64,000 nucleotides of DNA from Litorivita sp050633545 (lineage in GTDB: Bacteria; Pseudomonadota; Alphaproteobacteria; Rhodobacterales; Rhodobacteraceae): NCBI GenBank assembly GCA_050633545.1, contig JBOEGS010000004.1, forward strand, positions 124,001 to 188,000. Reading direction: 5' to 3'. The translations under genes were made by a program, and so were the position numbers. Below the pieces are notes generated by a model, which did no database searches, was not told the origin of the DNA, and saw only the letters and a list, made by a program, of their open reading frames with translations. Of the stretch, positions 26,019-33,133 are shown piece after piece; within the stretch, counting starts at the first letter, position 1, and each line of letters starts with the position of its first letter.

Positions 26019-26599
26019 GGCAAAATCACCGGCGCGGGGTCGCGCGGCGGGGCGGCATCGGCGGCGCGAATATAGAGCGGCGCAGGGGTGGGATGCGCGC
26101 GCGAGACGGCAAGGCGCGCGGCGGCCACGCGGGCGATGTTTTCGGCGAGCTTTGCCGCCTCGGGCGGCAGGGCCAGAGGGCCGAGGGCTTCGGCCTTCTC
26201 GCGCGGCAACAGGGCGGGCGCGGCAGGGTCGGCGTTGGTGTAAAGCTGGTCGCGCGGGGCGGGCACGGCGGCGATGGCGCTGGGCGCGTCCACGGCGATG
26301 GCCGCAAAGGTCGTCACCCCGATCGCGGGGGCCTTGGGCAGTGCCAAAGCCAAGCCCCGCGCCGCCGAGACCGAAATGCGGATGCCGGTAAAATTACCAG
26401 GCCCGACTCCGACGCCGATCCCGTCCAGATCCGCCCATGCCTTGCAGTGGCGCGCGAGCAGCTCTTCGAGCAGGCCCATCAGGCGCTCGGCTTGGCCGCG
26501 GCTCATGGTTTCGGCGCGCGCCTCGATCAGCGTGTCGCCGTCAAGCAAAGCGGCCGCGCAATGCGCGGCCGATGTGTCAAATCCGAGGATCAATGCCAT
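26015..26599 (-). CDS. tsaB: tRNA threonylcarbamoyladenosine biosynthesis protein TsaB
   Basis: A 194-residue ASKHA-fold protein, the scaffold partner of TsaD in t6A37 tRNA modification. The N-terminal ILGFDTSAAHCAAALLDG and the GVGPGNFTGIRISVSAARGLA motif near 63-83 are diagnostic. It is slightly shorter than E. coli TsaB in the C-terminal part, as in many alphaproteobacteria. It overlaps rimI by 4 nt and follows nfu by 13 nt, so all three may be one transcript. Confidence 0.92.
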   Translation of the reverse strand: MALILGFDTSAAHCAAALLDGDTLIEARAETMSRGQAERLMGLLEELLARHCKAWADLDGIGVGVGPGNFTGIRISVSAARGLALALPKAPAIGVTTFAAIAVDAPSAIAAVPAPRDQLYTNADPAAPALLPREKAEALGPLALPPEAAKLAENIARVAAARLAVSRAHPTPAPLYIRAADAAPPRDPAPVILP

Positions 26600-26612
26600 A
26601 GGGATGCGCCGG

Positions 26613-27179
26613 TCAAACTGCGACGGGGCGCACTTCGGTCACTTCGGGGATATAATGGCGCAGAAGGTTCTCGATGCCCATTTTGAGGGTCAGCGTCGAG
26701 GAGGGGCAACCGGCGCAAGCGCCCTGCATATGCAAATAGACAACGCCGCGCTCAAACCCGTGGAAGGTGATGTCGCCGCCATCTTGGGCCACGGCGGGGC
26801 GCACGCGGGTGTCGAGCAATTCTTTGATCTGCACAACGATCTCGCCGTCTTCGCCGCTATGTTCGGCATGGCCCGAGGAGGGCGCCGCCGCATCGGAGGC
26901 CATAACCGGTTGGCCGGATTGGAAATGCTCCATGATCGCGCCGAGAAGGGCGGGTTTGATATGGTCCCAGTCCACCGCTTCGGATTTGGTGACGGTGATG
27001 AAATCGGTGCCAAAGAACACACCTGCGACCCCGCCCACCGCAAAGATCCGCTGTGCCAAGGGCGAGCTTTCCGCGCCGGAGGCATCGGGGAAATCGGCGG
27101 TGCCCATCTCCAGAACGCTCTGTCCGGGGAGGAATTTGAGCGTGGCGGGGTTCGGGGTGGATTCGGTTTGAATGAACAT
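26613..27179 (-). CDS. NifU-like iron-sulfur scaffold protein (Nfu)
   Basis: A 188-residue iron-sulfur carrier. The N-terminal Nfu_N domain begins MFIQTESTPNPATLKFLPG, and the C-terminal NifU domain (about 105-185) carries the cluster-binding CAGC motif in GACAGCPSSTLTLKMGIENLL. Two subunits share a [4Fe-4S] cluster for delivery to client enzymes. The ATG at 27179 is used; the longer in-frame start at 27233 falls next to an iron-regulator box. That box at 27235-27253 suggests Irr control. Likely clients in the window include SdhB. Confidence 0.93.
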   Translation of the reverse strand: MFIQTESTPNPATLKFLPGQSVLEMGTADFPDASGAESSPLAQRIFAVGGVAGVFFGTDFITVTKSEAVDWDHIKPALLGAIMEHFQSGQPVMASDAAAPSSGHAEHSGEDGEIVVQIKELLDTRVRPAVAQDGGDITFHGFERGVVYLHMQGACAGCPSSTLTLKMGIENLLRHYIPEVTEVRPVAV

Positions 27180-27234
27180 GGTGCGCCCTTTCTGGTTGGG
27201 ATCAGATATGCGCTCGGGCGCGGCCGGTGTCAAG

Positions 27235-27253
27235 GTTTAGAATGGTTCTAAAC
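27235..27253 (-). promoter_or_regulatory. Irr-type ICE box upstream of nfu
   Basis: GTTTAGAA-TGG-TTCTAAAC is a perfect 8-3-8 inverted repeat. It matches the TTTAGAA-N3-TTCTAAA iron control element bound by the haem-responsive regulator Irr in alphaproteobacteria. It lies 56 nt before the nfu start. The only other neighbour is the 3' end of the usp gene, so nfu is the target. Under iron limitation Irr would be expected to repress genes of iron-using proteins. Confidence 0.8.
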
Positions 27254-27334
27254 TGTGTGTGGGGCCTTTGGCATAGCCGGACCATGCGCCTGATCGGCGG
27301 GGCCATCCCTTTGCGATGCAGGGCGCAGCGCGCC

Positions 27335-27790
27335 TCAAGTGACCGCCTCGAGCCGCTCTTTGGACATATCGCCAGGCACAATAGTGATCGGGATCGGCAG
27401 GCTTCCGGCGTTTTTGGTCAGTTGGGTCACCAAGGGGCCGGGGCCTTTGCGGCCTGTGCCCGCGCCAAGGACCAGAACACCGATATCGGGATCATCCTGC
27501 ACTTGGGCGATGATCTGCGCCACCGGCTCGCCCTCGCGGATCACCAGTTCGGGGTCGATGCCCTGTTTGTCGCGCATCCATTTGGCGAAGACTTCGAAAT
27601 GCACTTCGATCCGTTCGCGCGCCTCTTCGCGCATCAAATCCGAAACGCCGATCCAGTGGTTGAATTCGTCCGGCTCGATCACCGAGAGAATTTCGACGCC
27701 GCCGCCGGTATTGGCCGCGCGCATCGCCGCGAACCGCATGGCGTTGAGGCATTCGCGGCTGTCGTCCAGCACAACGAGGAATTTACGCAT
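27335..27790 (-). CDS. Universal stress protein (UspA family)
   Basis: A 151-residue single Usp domain. The N-terminal strand FLVVLDDSRECLNAMRFA and the nucleotide-binding loop GAGTGRKGPGPLVTQL near 112-127 (G-x2-G-x9-G type) are visible, so it probably binds ATP. Family members respond to starvation and oxidative or other stress. It is followed by nfu on the same strand, but the Irr box and a 155-nt gap separate them. Confidence 0.9.
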   Translation of the reverse strand: MRKFLVVLDDSRECLNAMRFAAMRAANTGGGVEILSVIEPDEFNHWIGVSDLMREEARERIEVHFEVFAKWMRDKQGIDPELVIREGEPVAQIIAQVQDDPDIGVLVLGAGTGRKGPGPLVTQLTKNAGSLPIPITIVPGDMSKERLEAVT

Positions 27791-27915
27791 GATCGGTCTC
27801 CTTCGCTGCGGATCATGCCGCAGGCAGCGCAGCGGGGCAATGGAGATGATGAGGCGCGGCGCAGCGATGCGAGGGGGCGCTTGCCGCGCGCAATAGGCCG
27901 CGCGGCGAAGGGGGC

Positions 27916-28401
27916 TTAAGCGGCCTCGGCCAAAAGCGCCTCCAGATCGAGCGGGGCGTTGACCATTTTGAGCGTGCCGTTTTCATCGCGGGGCCAATCG
28001 GCCTCGGCGCGGTCACAGTAGAGTTCAACTCCGTTGCCGTCAGGGTCCGACAGGTAGATCGCTTCGGAAACGCCATGATCGGCAGCGCCGTCGAGCGCGA
28101 TCCCCGCTTCCAGAACGCGGCGCAGCGCATCGCCAAGCGCGGCGCGATCAGGGTAGAGGAAGGCGGTGTGATAGAGGCCAGGGTGACCGCGCGGCGCGGG
28201 GCCCGCGCCTTGGCTTTCCCATGTGTTCAGCCCGATGTGGTGATGATAACCGCCTGCCGACAAGAACGCCGCTTGCGGGCCATAGCGTTGTTGCACTTCG
28301 AAGCCGAGCACGCCGGAATAGAAGGCGATGGCGCGTTCAAGGTCAGAGACCTTGAGGTGGACATGGCCGATGCGGGTTTGGGGGTGGACAGGTTTGGTCA
28401 T
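27916..28401 (-). CDS. VOC family protein (glyoxalase/extradiol dioxygenase fold)
   Basis: A 161-residue vicinal-oxygen-chelate protein with two beta-alpha-beta-beta-beta modules. Metal-ligand positions are suggested by the His in IGHVHLKVSDLERAIAFY near residue 13, His-containing GGYHHHIGLNTW, and Glu in DPDGNGVELYCDR near 128. It resembles catechol-2,3-dioxygenase-like CatE proteins. The second of two adjacent ATGs (28401) has the better spacing to GAGG. The substrate is unknown. Confidence 0.85.
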   Translation of the reverse strand: MTKPVHPQTRIGHVHLKVSDLERAIAFYSGVLGFEVQQRYGPQAAFLSAGGYHHHIGLNTWESQGAGPAPRGHPGLYHTAFLYPDRAALGDALRRVLEAGIALDGAADHGVSEAIYLSDPDGNGVELYCDRAEADWPRDENGTLKMVNAPLDLEALLAEAA

Positions 28402-28556
28402 CATTGCCTCGCGTTTGGGGTGCGAGGAAGATTGCATCTGCGCAAATTATGCACAATTGCCAGAATATAGAGAGACATGGTGCGCGGGTGCGCAGTGTCG
28501 CGGCAAAACGCCCAAGGGTGCAAGAGCGCACCCTTGGAAGTCTTGCTCATTTGCGC

Positions 28557-29219
28557 TTAGGCGAAGGCAGGGTTTGCCCGTTTGCGGCGGCGCAGGCCAA
28601 AGAGCGCCGCAAGACCCGTCAGCAAGCCCCAAGCGGCGGCGGGCAGCGGCACGGCAGGCGCGGCCATGGCGGAATAGGTCGCCGAGCGGATTTCATCGCC
28701 CCCGAAATATTCCCACGCAAGGAACTGTGTGCCGATGGTGGTCGATGTGCGCGAGCCAAAGAACATATCGGCAGTGCCGCCGTCATGTTCGCCGAAAATG
28801 CGGAAGGACAGAAGGGTCGGATCGCCCGCCGTGATATCGGTGTCGGTCCACAGATAGGCCGTGGTGCTTTCGGGGCCGACCAGATTGACGGGGGTGACGC
28901 CTGCGCTCCATGTGGCGGAGCCGAGCGTGACATCGCCGACAACTTCGACGGTCTGGTAACCATACCAGTCGTGGGTCACGCCCGCTTCGCCCGTGGTATA
29001 GACGATCGCGCCTGCGGTATCGACGCGCAAGGAGACGGTGACCGACCCGTCATAGGGCGACAGGCCAAAGACATCATCGTTGCCGTCATCGATGCCATCG
29101 ACGGGGTTTGTGCCGAAATCGGCCGAGGTCCACGATCCGGTGATATCCAGATCGATGATCGCGGCAGAGGCAGTGAAGGGAAGCGCGGAAAGCGCAAGTG
29201 CACAGAGGAGATGTTTCAT
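28557..29219 (-). CDS. VPLPA-CTERM sorting domain protein
   Basis: A 220-residue exported protein with a signal peptide (MKHLLCALALSALPFTASAA), a beta-rich Thr/Gly/Asp domain, and a C-terminal tripartite sorting signal. That signal is VPLPAAAWGLL, a hydrophobic helix, then the basic cluster RRRKR, at about 190-215. This matches the VPLPA-CTERM class processed by an exosortase in Rhodobacterales. No exosortase gene is in the window. It is likely surface-attached or part of the extracellular matrix. Confidence 0.88.
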   Translation of the reverse strand: MKHLLCALALSALPFTASAAIIDLDITGSWTSADFGTNPVDGIDDGNDDVFGLSPYDGSVTVSLRVDTAGAIVYTTGEAGVTHDWYGYQTVEVVGDVTLGSATWSAGVTPVNLVGPESTTAYLWTDTDITAGDPTLLSFRIFGEHDGGTADMFFGSRTSTTIGTQFLAWEYFGGDEIRSATYSAMAAPAVPLPAAAWGLLTGLAALFGLRRRKRANPAFA

Positions 29220-29400
29220 ATCTCGTTCCTTTAAATTGAGTTTTCAAAAAAGTCGGTCGTAAAGTCGTCTTGAAATCGTGTGGTAGTCGGCAGCCGTGCG
29301 GCCAAAAATACGACCGTGAAGGCAAAATAGCGCCAATTTGTGCCAAAAGCAAACCCTGGGGTGCATGGCGGCGCGGCGGGCGCGGATTGGCCCGAAATGC

Positions 29401-29427
29401 AAACAGCCCCGCGCGGGGGCGGGGCTG
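29401..29427 (-). terminator. Probable terminator after trpS
   Basis: CAGCCCCGC at 29404-29412 pairs with GCGGGGCTG at 29419-29427. On the minus strand the stem is followed by TTTGC, a short U tract. It lies 28-54 nt beyond the trpS stop. The remaining bases from 29220 to 29400 hold the promoter region of the VPLPA gene and no other feature that I can see. Confidence 0.6.
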
Positions 29428-29454
29428 GTGCAAAACATCGAGGGTGGCTGCGGG

Positions 29455-30507
29455 TCAGGCTTTGGGGCCGACCATGCCGACGATCTCGTAGGTCTGGGCC
29501 AAAATCGGCGCGGCGATCTGGCGGGCGCGGGTGGCGCCTTTTGTGAGGATGCGGTCGATCTCGTCGGGGTGCTGCATCAGGCGGGCCATTTCGGTGCTGA
29601 TCGGCGAGAGTTTTTCGACCGCCAGATCGACCAGCATCGGTTTGAACTGCGAGAACTGCTTGCCGCCGACATCGGCCAGAACCGCCTCGACGCTCATATC
29701 CGCCAATCCCGCGTAGATGTTGACCAGATTGCGCGCTTCGGGGCGCTCTTCCAGACCCTTGGCCTCGGAGGGCAAAGCCTCGGGGTCGGTTTTGGCCTTG
29801 CGGATTTTCTTGGCGATGGCCTCGGCGTTATCGGTCATATTGATGCGGCTGGCGTCCGAGGGATCGGATTTCGACATTTTCTTCGACCCGTCGCGCAGGC
29901 TCATCACCCGCGTGCCCGCGCCCTCGATCACCGGTTCGGTCATCGGGAAGAAATCAACGCCGTAGTCGTGGTTGAACTTGGCCGCCACATCGCGCGTTAG
30001 TTCGATATGCTGTTTCTGGTCCTCGCCCACGGGCACATGGGTGGCGTGGTAAATCAGGATATCTGCGGCCATCAGCGCGGGGTAGGCAAACAGACCCAGC
30101 GAGGCGTTCTCGCGGTTCTTGCCCGCCTTGTCCTTGAACTGCGTCATGCGGCTCATCCAGCCCATGCGCGCCACACAATTGAAAATCCAACCCAATTGCG
30201 CGTGCTCGGGCACTTGGCTTTGGTTGAACAGCATGGATTGCGCCGGATCAAGCCCCGCTGCGATATAACCTGCGGCCAATTCGCGGGTCTGGCGGCGCAG
30301 CGCGGCAGGGTCTTGCCAGACGGTGATCGCGTGCAGATCAACCATGCAATAGAGCGTCTCGATCCCGCTGCTTTGCATATCGACAAAGCGCTTGATCGCG
30401 CCAAGGTAATTGCCGAGGGTCAAACCGCCCGAGGGCTGGATGCCCGAAAACACGCGGGGGGTGAAGGCTTGTGGGCCGGAGGAGTGCGTTTGGACCGCAT
30501 CCGTCAT
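29455..30507 (-). CDS. trpS: Tryptophanyl-tRNA synthetase
   Basis: A 350-residue class I aminoacyl-tRNA synthetase. The HIGH-equivalent is TLGNY at 30-34 in SGIQPSGGLTLGNYLGAIK, and KMSKS is present near residue 210 in GSKKMSKSDPSD. It charges tRNA-Trp in the cytoplasm. GGAGAG precedes the ATG. It is divergent from the rhomboid-like gene, with 94 nt between starts. Confidence 0.97.
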   Translation of the reverse strand: MTDAVQTHSSGPQAFTPRVFSGIQPSGGLTLGNYLGAIKRFVDMQSSGIETLYCMVDLHAITVWQDPAALRRQTRELAAGYIAAGLDPAQSMLFNQSQVPEHAQLGWIFNCVARMGWMSRMTQFKDKAGKNRENASLGLFAYPALMAADILIYHATHVPVGEDQKQHIELTRDVAAKFNHDYGVDFFPMTEPVIEGAGTRVMSLRDGSKKMSKSDPSDASRINMTDNAEAIAKKIRKAKTDPEALPSEAKGLEERPEARNLVNIYAGLADMSVEAVLADVGGKQFSQFKPMLVDLAVEKLSPISTEMARLMQHPDEIDRILTKGATRARQIAAPILAQTYEIVGMVGPKA

Positions 30508-30601
30508 GATGTCTCTCCATCTGGATTTATCTGAGGCCTTGGCTTACCTAGGGCCCAGCGGCCCGTCAAGCGAAGGCCGAAGCCCGAGGAGAGAGCCGCC
30601 C

Positions 30602-31309
30602 ATGCAACGCCCGCCCCATAGGCCCAATAGCGGCCCGAACGCCAGCCCCGTCAACCCGATGCCGCCCTTTGTTGTGGCGCTGTTTTTGCTCATCGCGGGG
30701 GTAGAGATCGCCTTTTCGGCAGGGGCGCGGGGGCTTGTCGGCGGTCCGGGTGCGGTTGGATGGCGCTTGGAGGCGGTGCAAGCCTATGCGTTCTCCGGCG
30801 ATGTGTTTGGATGGATGCTCGCCAACGGGCAATACCCCAAAGAGCATCTGATCCGTTTCGTTACCTATCTGTTTGTGCACGGCTCCTTTACGCAGGCGGC
30901 TTTTGCCGGTGTGATGCTGTTGGCGCTGGGCAAATGGGTGGGCGAGGTGTTCGGCGCGTTGCCGACCTTGGCGGTGTTTTTCGGATCGGGCATTTTCGGC
31001 GCGCTGGCCTTTGGCGTTTTGACCAATGATCCGGTGCTGATCGGCGCGTTTCCCGCCGTTTACGGGTTGATCGGGGCCTTTACCTATCTGCTGTGGGTCA
31101 AATTGGCGGCCACGGGTGAACATCAAGGCCGCGCCTTTTCCCTGATCGGGATGTTGATGGCGATCCAATTGGTGTTCAGCGTGATTTTCCCCAATGGCAG
31201 CAAAGATTGGGTGGCCGATCTGGCAGGGTTTGCGGCGGGGTTTGCGATCTCGCTTCTGGTCAGCCCCGGAAGCTGGCACCGCATCCGCGGCAAGCTGCGC
31301 CGCAACTGA
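30602..31309 (+). CDS. Rhomboid-like membrane protein lacking catalytic residues
   Basis: A 235-residue protein with about six membrane segments and a Pro/Asn-rich N-terminal tail. Rhomboid landmarks are visible: the RFVTYLFVHGSF segment at 85-96 and the loop GAFPAVYG at 148-155, equivalent to the usual GxSGxxxG. The catalytic Ser is replaced by Phe150 and the following Gly by Pro151. The catalytic His of the last helix aligns with Asp206 in VADLAGFAAGF. It should therefore be a pseudoprotease that may bind but not cut membrane proteins. GAGGAGA precedes the ATG at 30602. It converges with murJ. Confidence 0.8.
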   Translation: MQRPPHRPNSGPNASPVNPMPPFVVALFLLIAGVEIAFSAGARGLVGGPGAVGWRLEAVQAYAFSGDVFGWMLANGQYPKEHLIRFVTYLFVHGSFTQAAFAGVMLLALGKWVGEVFGALPTLAVFFGSGIFGALAFGVLTNDPVLIGAFPAVYGLIGAFTYLLWVKLAATGEHQGRAFSLIGMLMAIQLVFSVIFPNGSKDWVADLAGFAAGFAISLLVSPGSWHRIRGKLRRN

Positions 31310-31329
31310 TAGGGGTTACCTGTCGGCGC

Positions 31330-32877
31330 TCATCCTTTTCGCCGCCGCATCGCGCCCTTGACTTCGGACAAGTGCAGCGCGCCGACCATTTGCGCAATGG
31401 CGAAATATCCGATGATGCCCACTGCAATCAAAGCCACCAGCGCCAGATAGCGCAGCCCGCTCATGGCCAAAACCGGCGCCAGCACAAGCTGCGCGCAATA
31501 GAGCAGCGCGCCCATGGCGAATGCGGCGATAATGATGCGCCAGATGCGTTTGTGATAGCGCGCGTCAAAGCGGGCAACATCGCCAAAGCCGCGGCTGCCG
31601 AGGATCAGCAGCGCGACCATGCCCCAGCCCGCCAAAGTCGTGGCCCAAGCGCAGGCGATCCAGCCGATATAGGGGCTGAGCCCGAAGGCGATGACGGCAT
31701 TGATGACCACCGCGATCACGGCAAAACGGAACGGCGATTTGGTGTCGCCGCGCGCAAAAAACAGCGGCTGCAGCACTTTTTGCATCACGAAGGCGGGCAG
31801 GCCTAGGCCGTAAACGGCGACGGCTTGGGCCATGGCGGCGGTGTCGGCGGCCCCTGTTGCGCCGCGCTCGAAGAGCACCGAGACCAAGGACAAGGGGATC
31901 ACCACGAGGGCCACGGCGGCGGGGATGGTCAGCGCCAAAGAGATTTCCGCCGCGCGGCTGAGCGCCTCGCGCCCGCCCGCATCGTCACCCGCCTGCAACC
32001 TGCGCGACAGGTCGGGCAGCAAAACGATGCCCACGGCGATGCCCACCACCCCCAGCGGCAGTTGATAAAGCCGGTCCGCAGCATAGAGCCAGCCGACGGC
32101 CTTGTCGAAATGCGAGGCGACCTGTTGCCCGACCAGAAGGTTGATTTGCATCACCCCGCCCGCCAGCGCGGCGGGCACGGCGACTTTGACAAGCGCTTTC
32201 ATTTGCGGCGTCCAGCGGGGGCGCTGGGGCCGGATGCGCAGGCCCGCCTTATCCGCCGCGCGCCACACCAGCCAAAGCTGCGCCGCGCCGGTGAAGGGCA
32301 CGGCCCAGACCAGAGCCGTGGCAATCGGCCCGTCCAAAAGCGCCGCGCCGATCATCGCGCCGATCACCCCGATGTTGAGCAAAACAGGCGCTGCCGCGGC
32401 GGCGGCGAAATGGCCCGCCGCGTTCAACACGCCCGAAAACAGCGCCGCCAGCGAGATGAAGAAAATATAAGGAAAGACCACACGGCCGAATTCGACCGTC
32501 AGATCGAAGCGTTCGGATCCGGCAAAGCCCGAAGCCGTGGCCCAGACCAGCGCCGGCATGAACAACAGCGCCAAAGCGCAAAACAGCATAAGCACAAAAG
32601 CCAGCCCGCTGAGCGCCTCTCGGCAAAACCCGATGGGGTCGTCATCCGCTTCGAGCCGTTTGGAAAACATCGGCACAAAGGCGGCGTTAAACGCGCCCTC
32701 GGCAAAAAAGCGGCGGAACATATTGGGCAAGCGGAAGGCGGCGACAAATGCGTCCAGCACCGGACCAGGACCGATGTAGGCCAGCAAGATCACCTCGCGC
32801 AGCACGCCCAGAACGCGGCTCGCAAGGGTCCAGAACCCTACGGTCAGAAAACCCGACATCAAGCGGATCGGTTTCAT
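31330..32877 (-). CDS. murJ: Lipid II flippase MurJ
   Basis: A 515-residue inner-membrane protein with about 14 predicted helices, of the MVF/MviN family that flips lipid II for peptidoglycan synthesis. Family stretches are LASRVLGVLREVILLAYIGPGPVLDAFVAAFRLPN near 16-50, RRFFAEGAFNAAFVP, and the ARGDTKSPF segment near 370. I use the ATG at 32877 with GAGG about 10 nt upstream. glnD lies upstream on the same strand, the usual Rhodobacterales order. The 256-nt gap between them (32878-33133) holds a tandem CGAGATCGGG at about 33016-33035 and no gene that I can support. Confidence 0.94.
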   Translation of the reverse strand: MKPIRLMSGFLTVGFWTLASRVLGVLREVILLAYIGPGPVLDAFVAAFRLPNMFRRFFAEGAFNAAFVPMFSKRLEADDDPIGFCREALSGLAFVLMLFCALALLFMPALVWATASGFAGSERFDLTVEFGRVVFPYIFFISLAALFSGVLNAAGHFAAAAAAPVLLNIGVIGAMIGAALLDGPIATALVWAVPFTGAAQLWLVWRAADKAGLRIRPQRPRWTPQMKALVKVAVPAALAGGVMQINLLVGQQVASHFDKAVGWLYAADRLYQLPLGVVGIAVGIVLLPDLSRRLQAGDDAGGREALSRAAEISLALTIPAAVALVVIPLSLVSVLFERGATGAADTAAMAQAVAVYGLGLPAFVMQKVLQPLFFARGDTKSPFRFAVIAVVINAVIAFGLSPYIGWIACAWATTLAGWGMVALLILGSRGFGDVARFDARYHKRIWRIIIAAFAMGALLYCAQLVLAPVLAMSGLRYLALVALIAVGIIGYFAIAQMVGALHLSEVKGAMRRRKG

Positions 32878-33133
32878 CGGCGGCGTCCTCATACCCTTGC
32901 GCCCCTGCGCGCATGGCGGCGGGCGGCTGCTCGTGGGGCCTCGTGATGCGGGCGCCCTATGGTGACGGGTATACCAAGCGCGGCGCGCGCCGCCTATGGG
33001 AAAAACACAGCGCGAGATCGGGCGAGATCGGGCGTGCGCGCGGCGGCACCAGCACGGGCGCAGGCGGTTTGCGGTGTGCCGGTTTTGCGCCCGACCTCGC
33101 GCCGCGCCGAGGCGGGGCAGCGGCCCGACGGCG

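Noticed and set aside
32878..33133. A possible small gene between murJ and glnD
   Set aside because: Open frames here have no ribosome site and extend antisense into both neighbours. Only a short tandem CGAGATCGGG and GC-rich sequence are seen.
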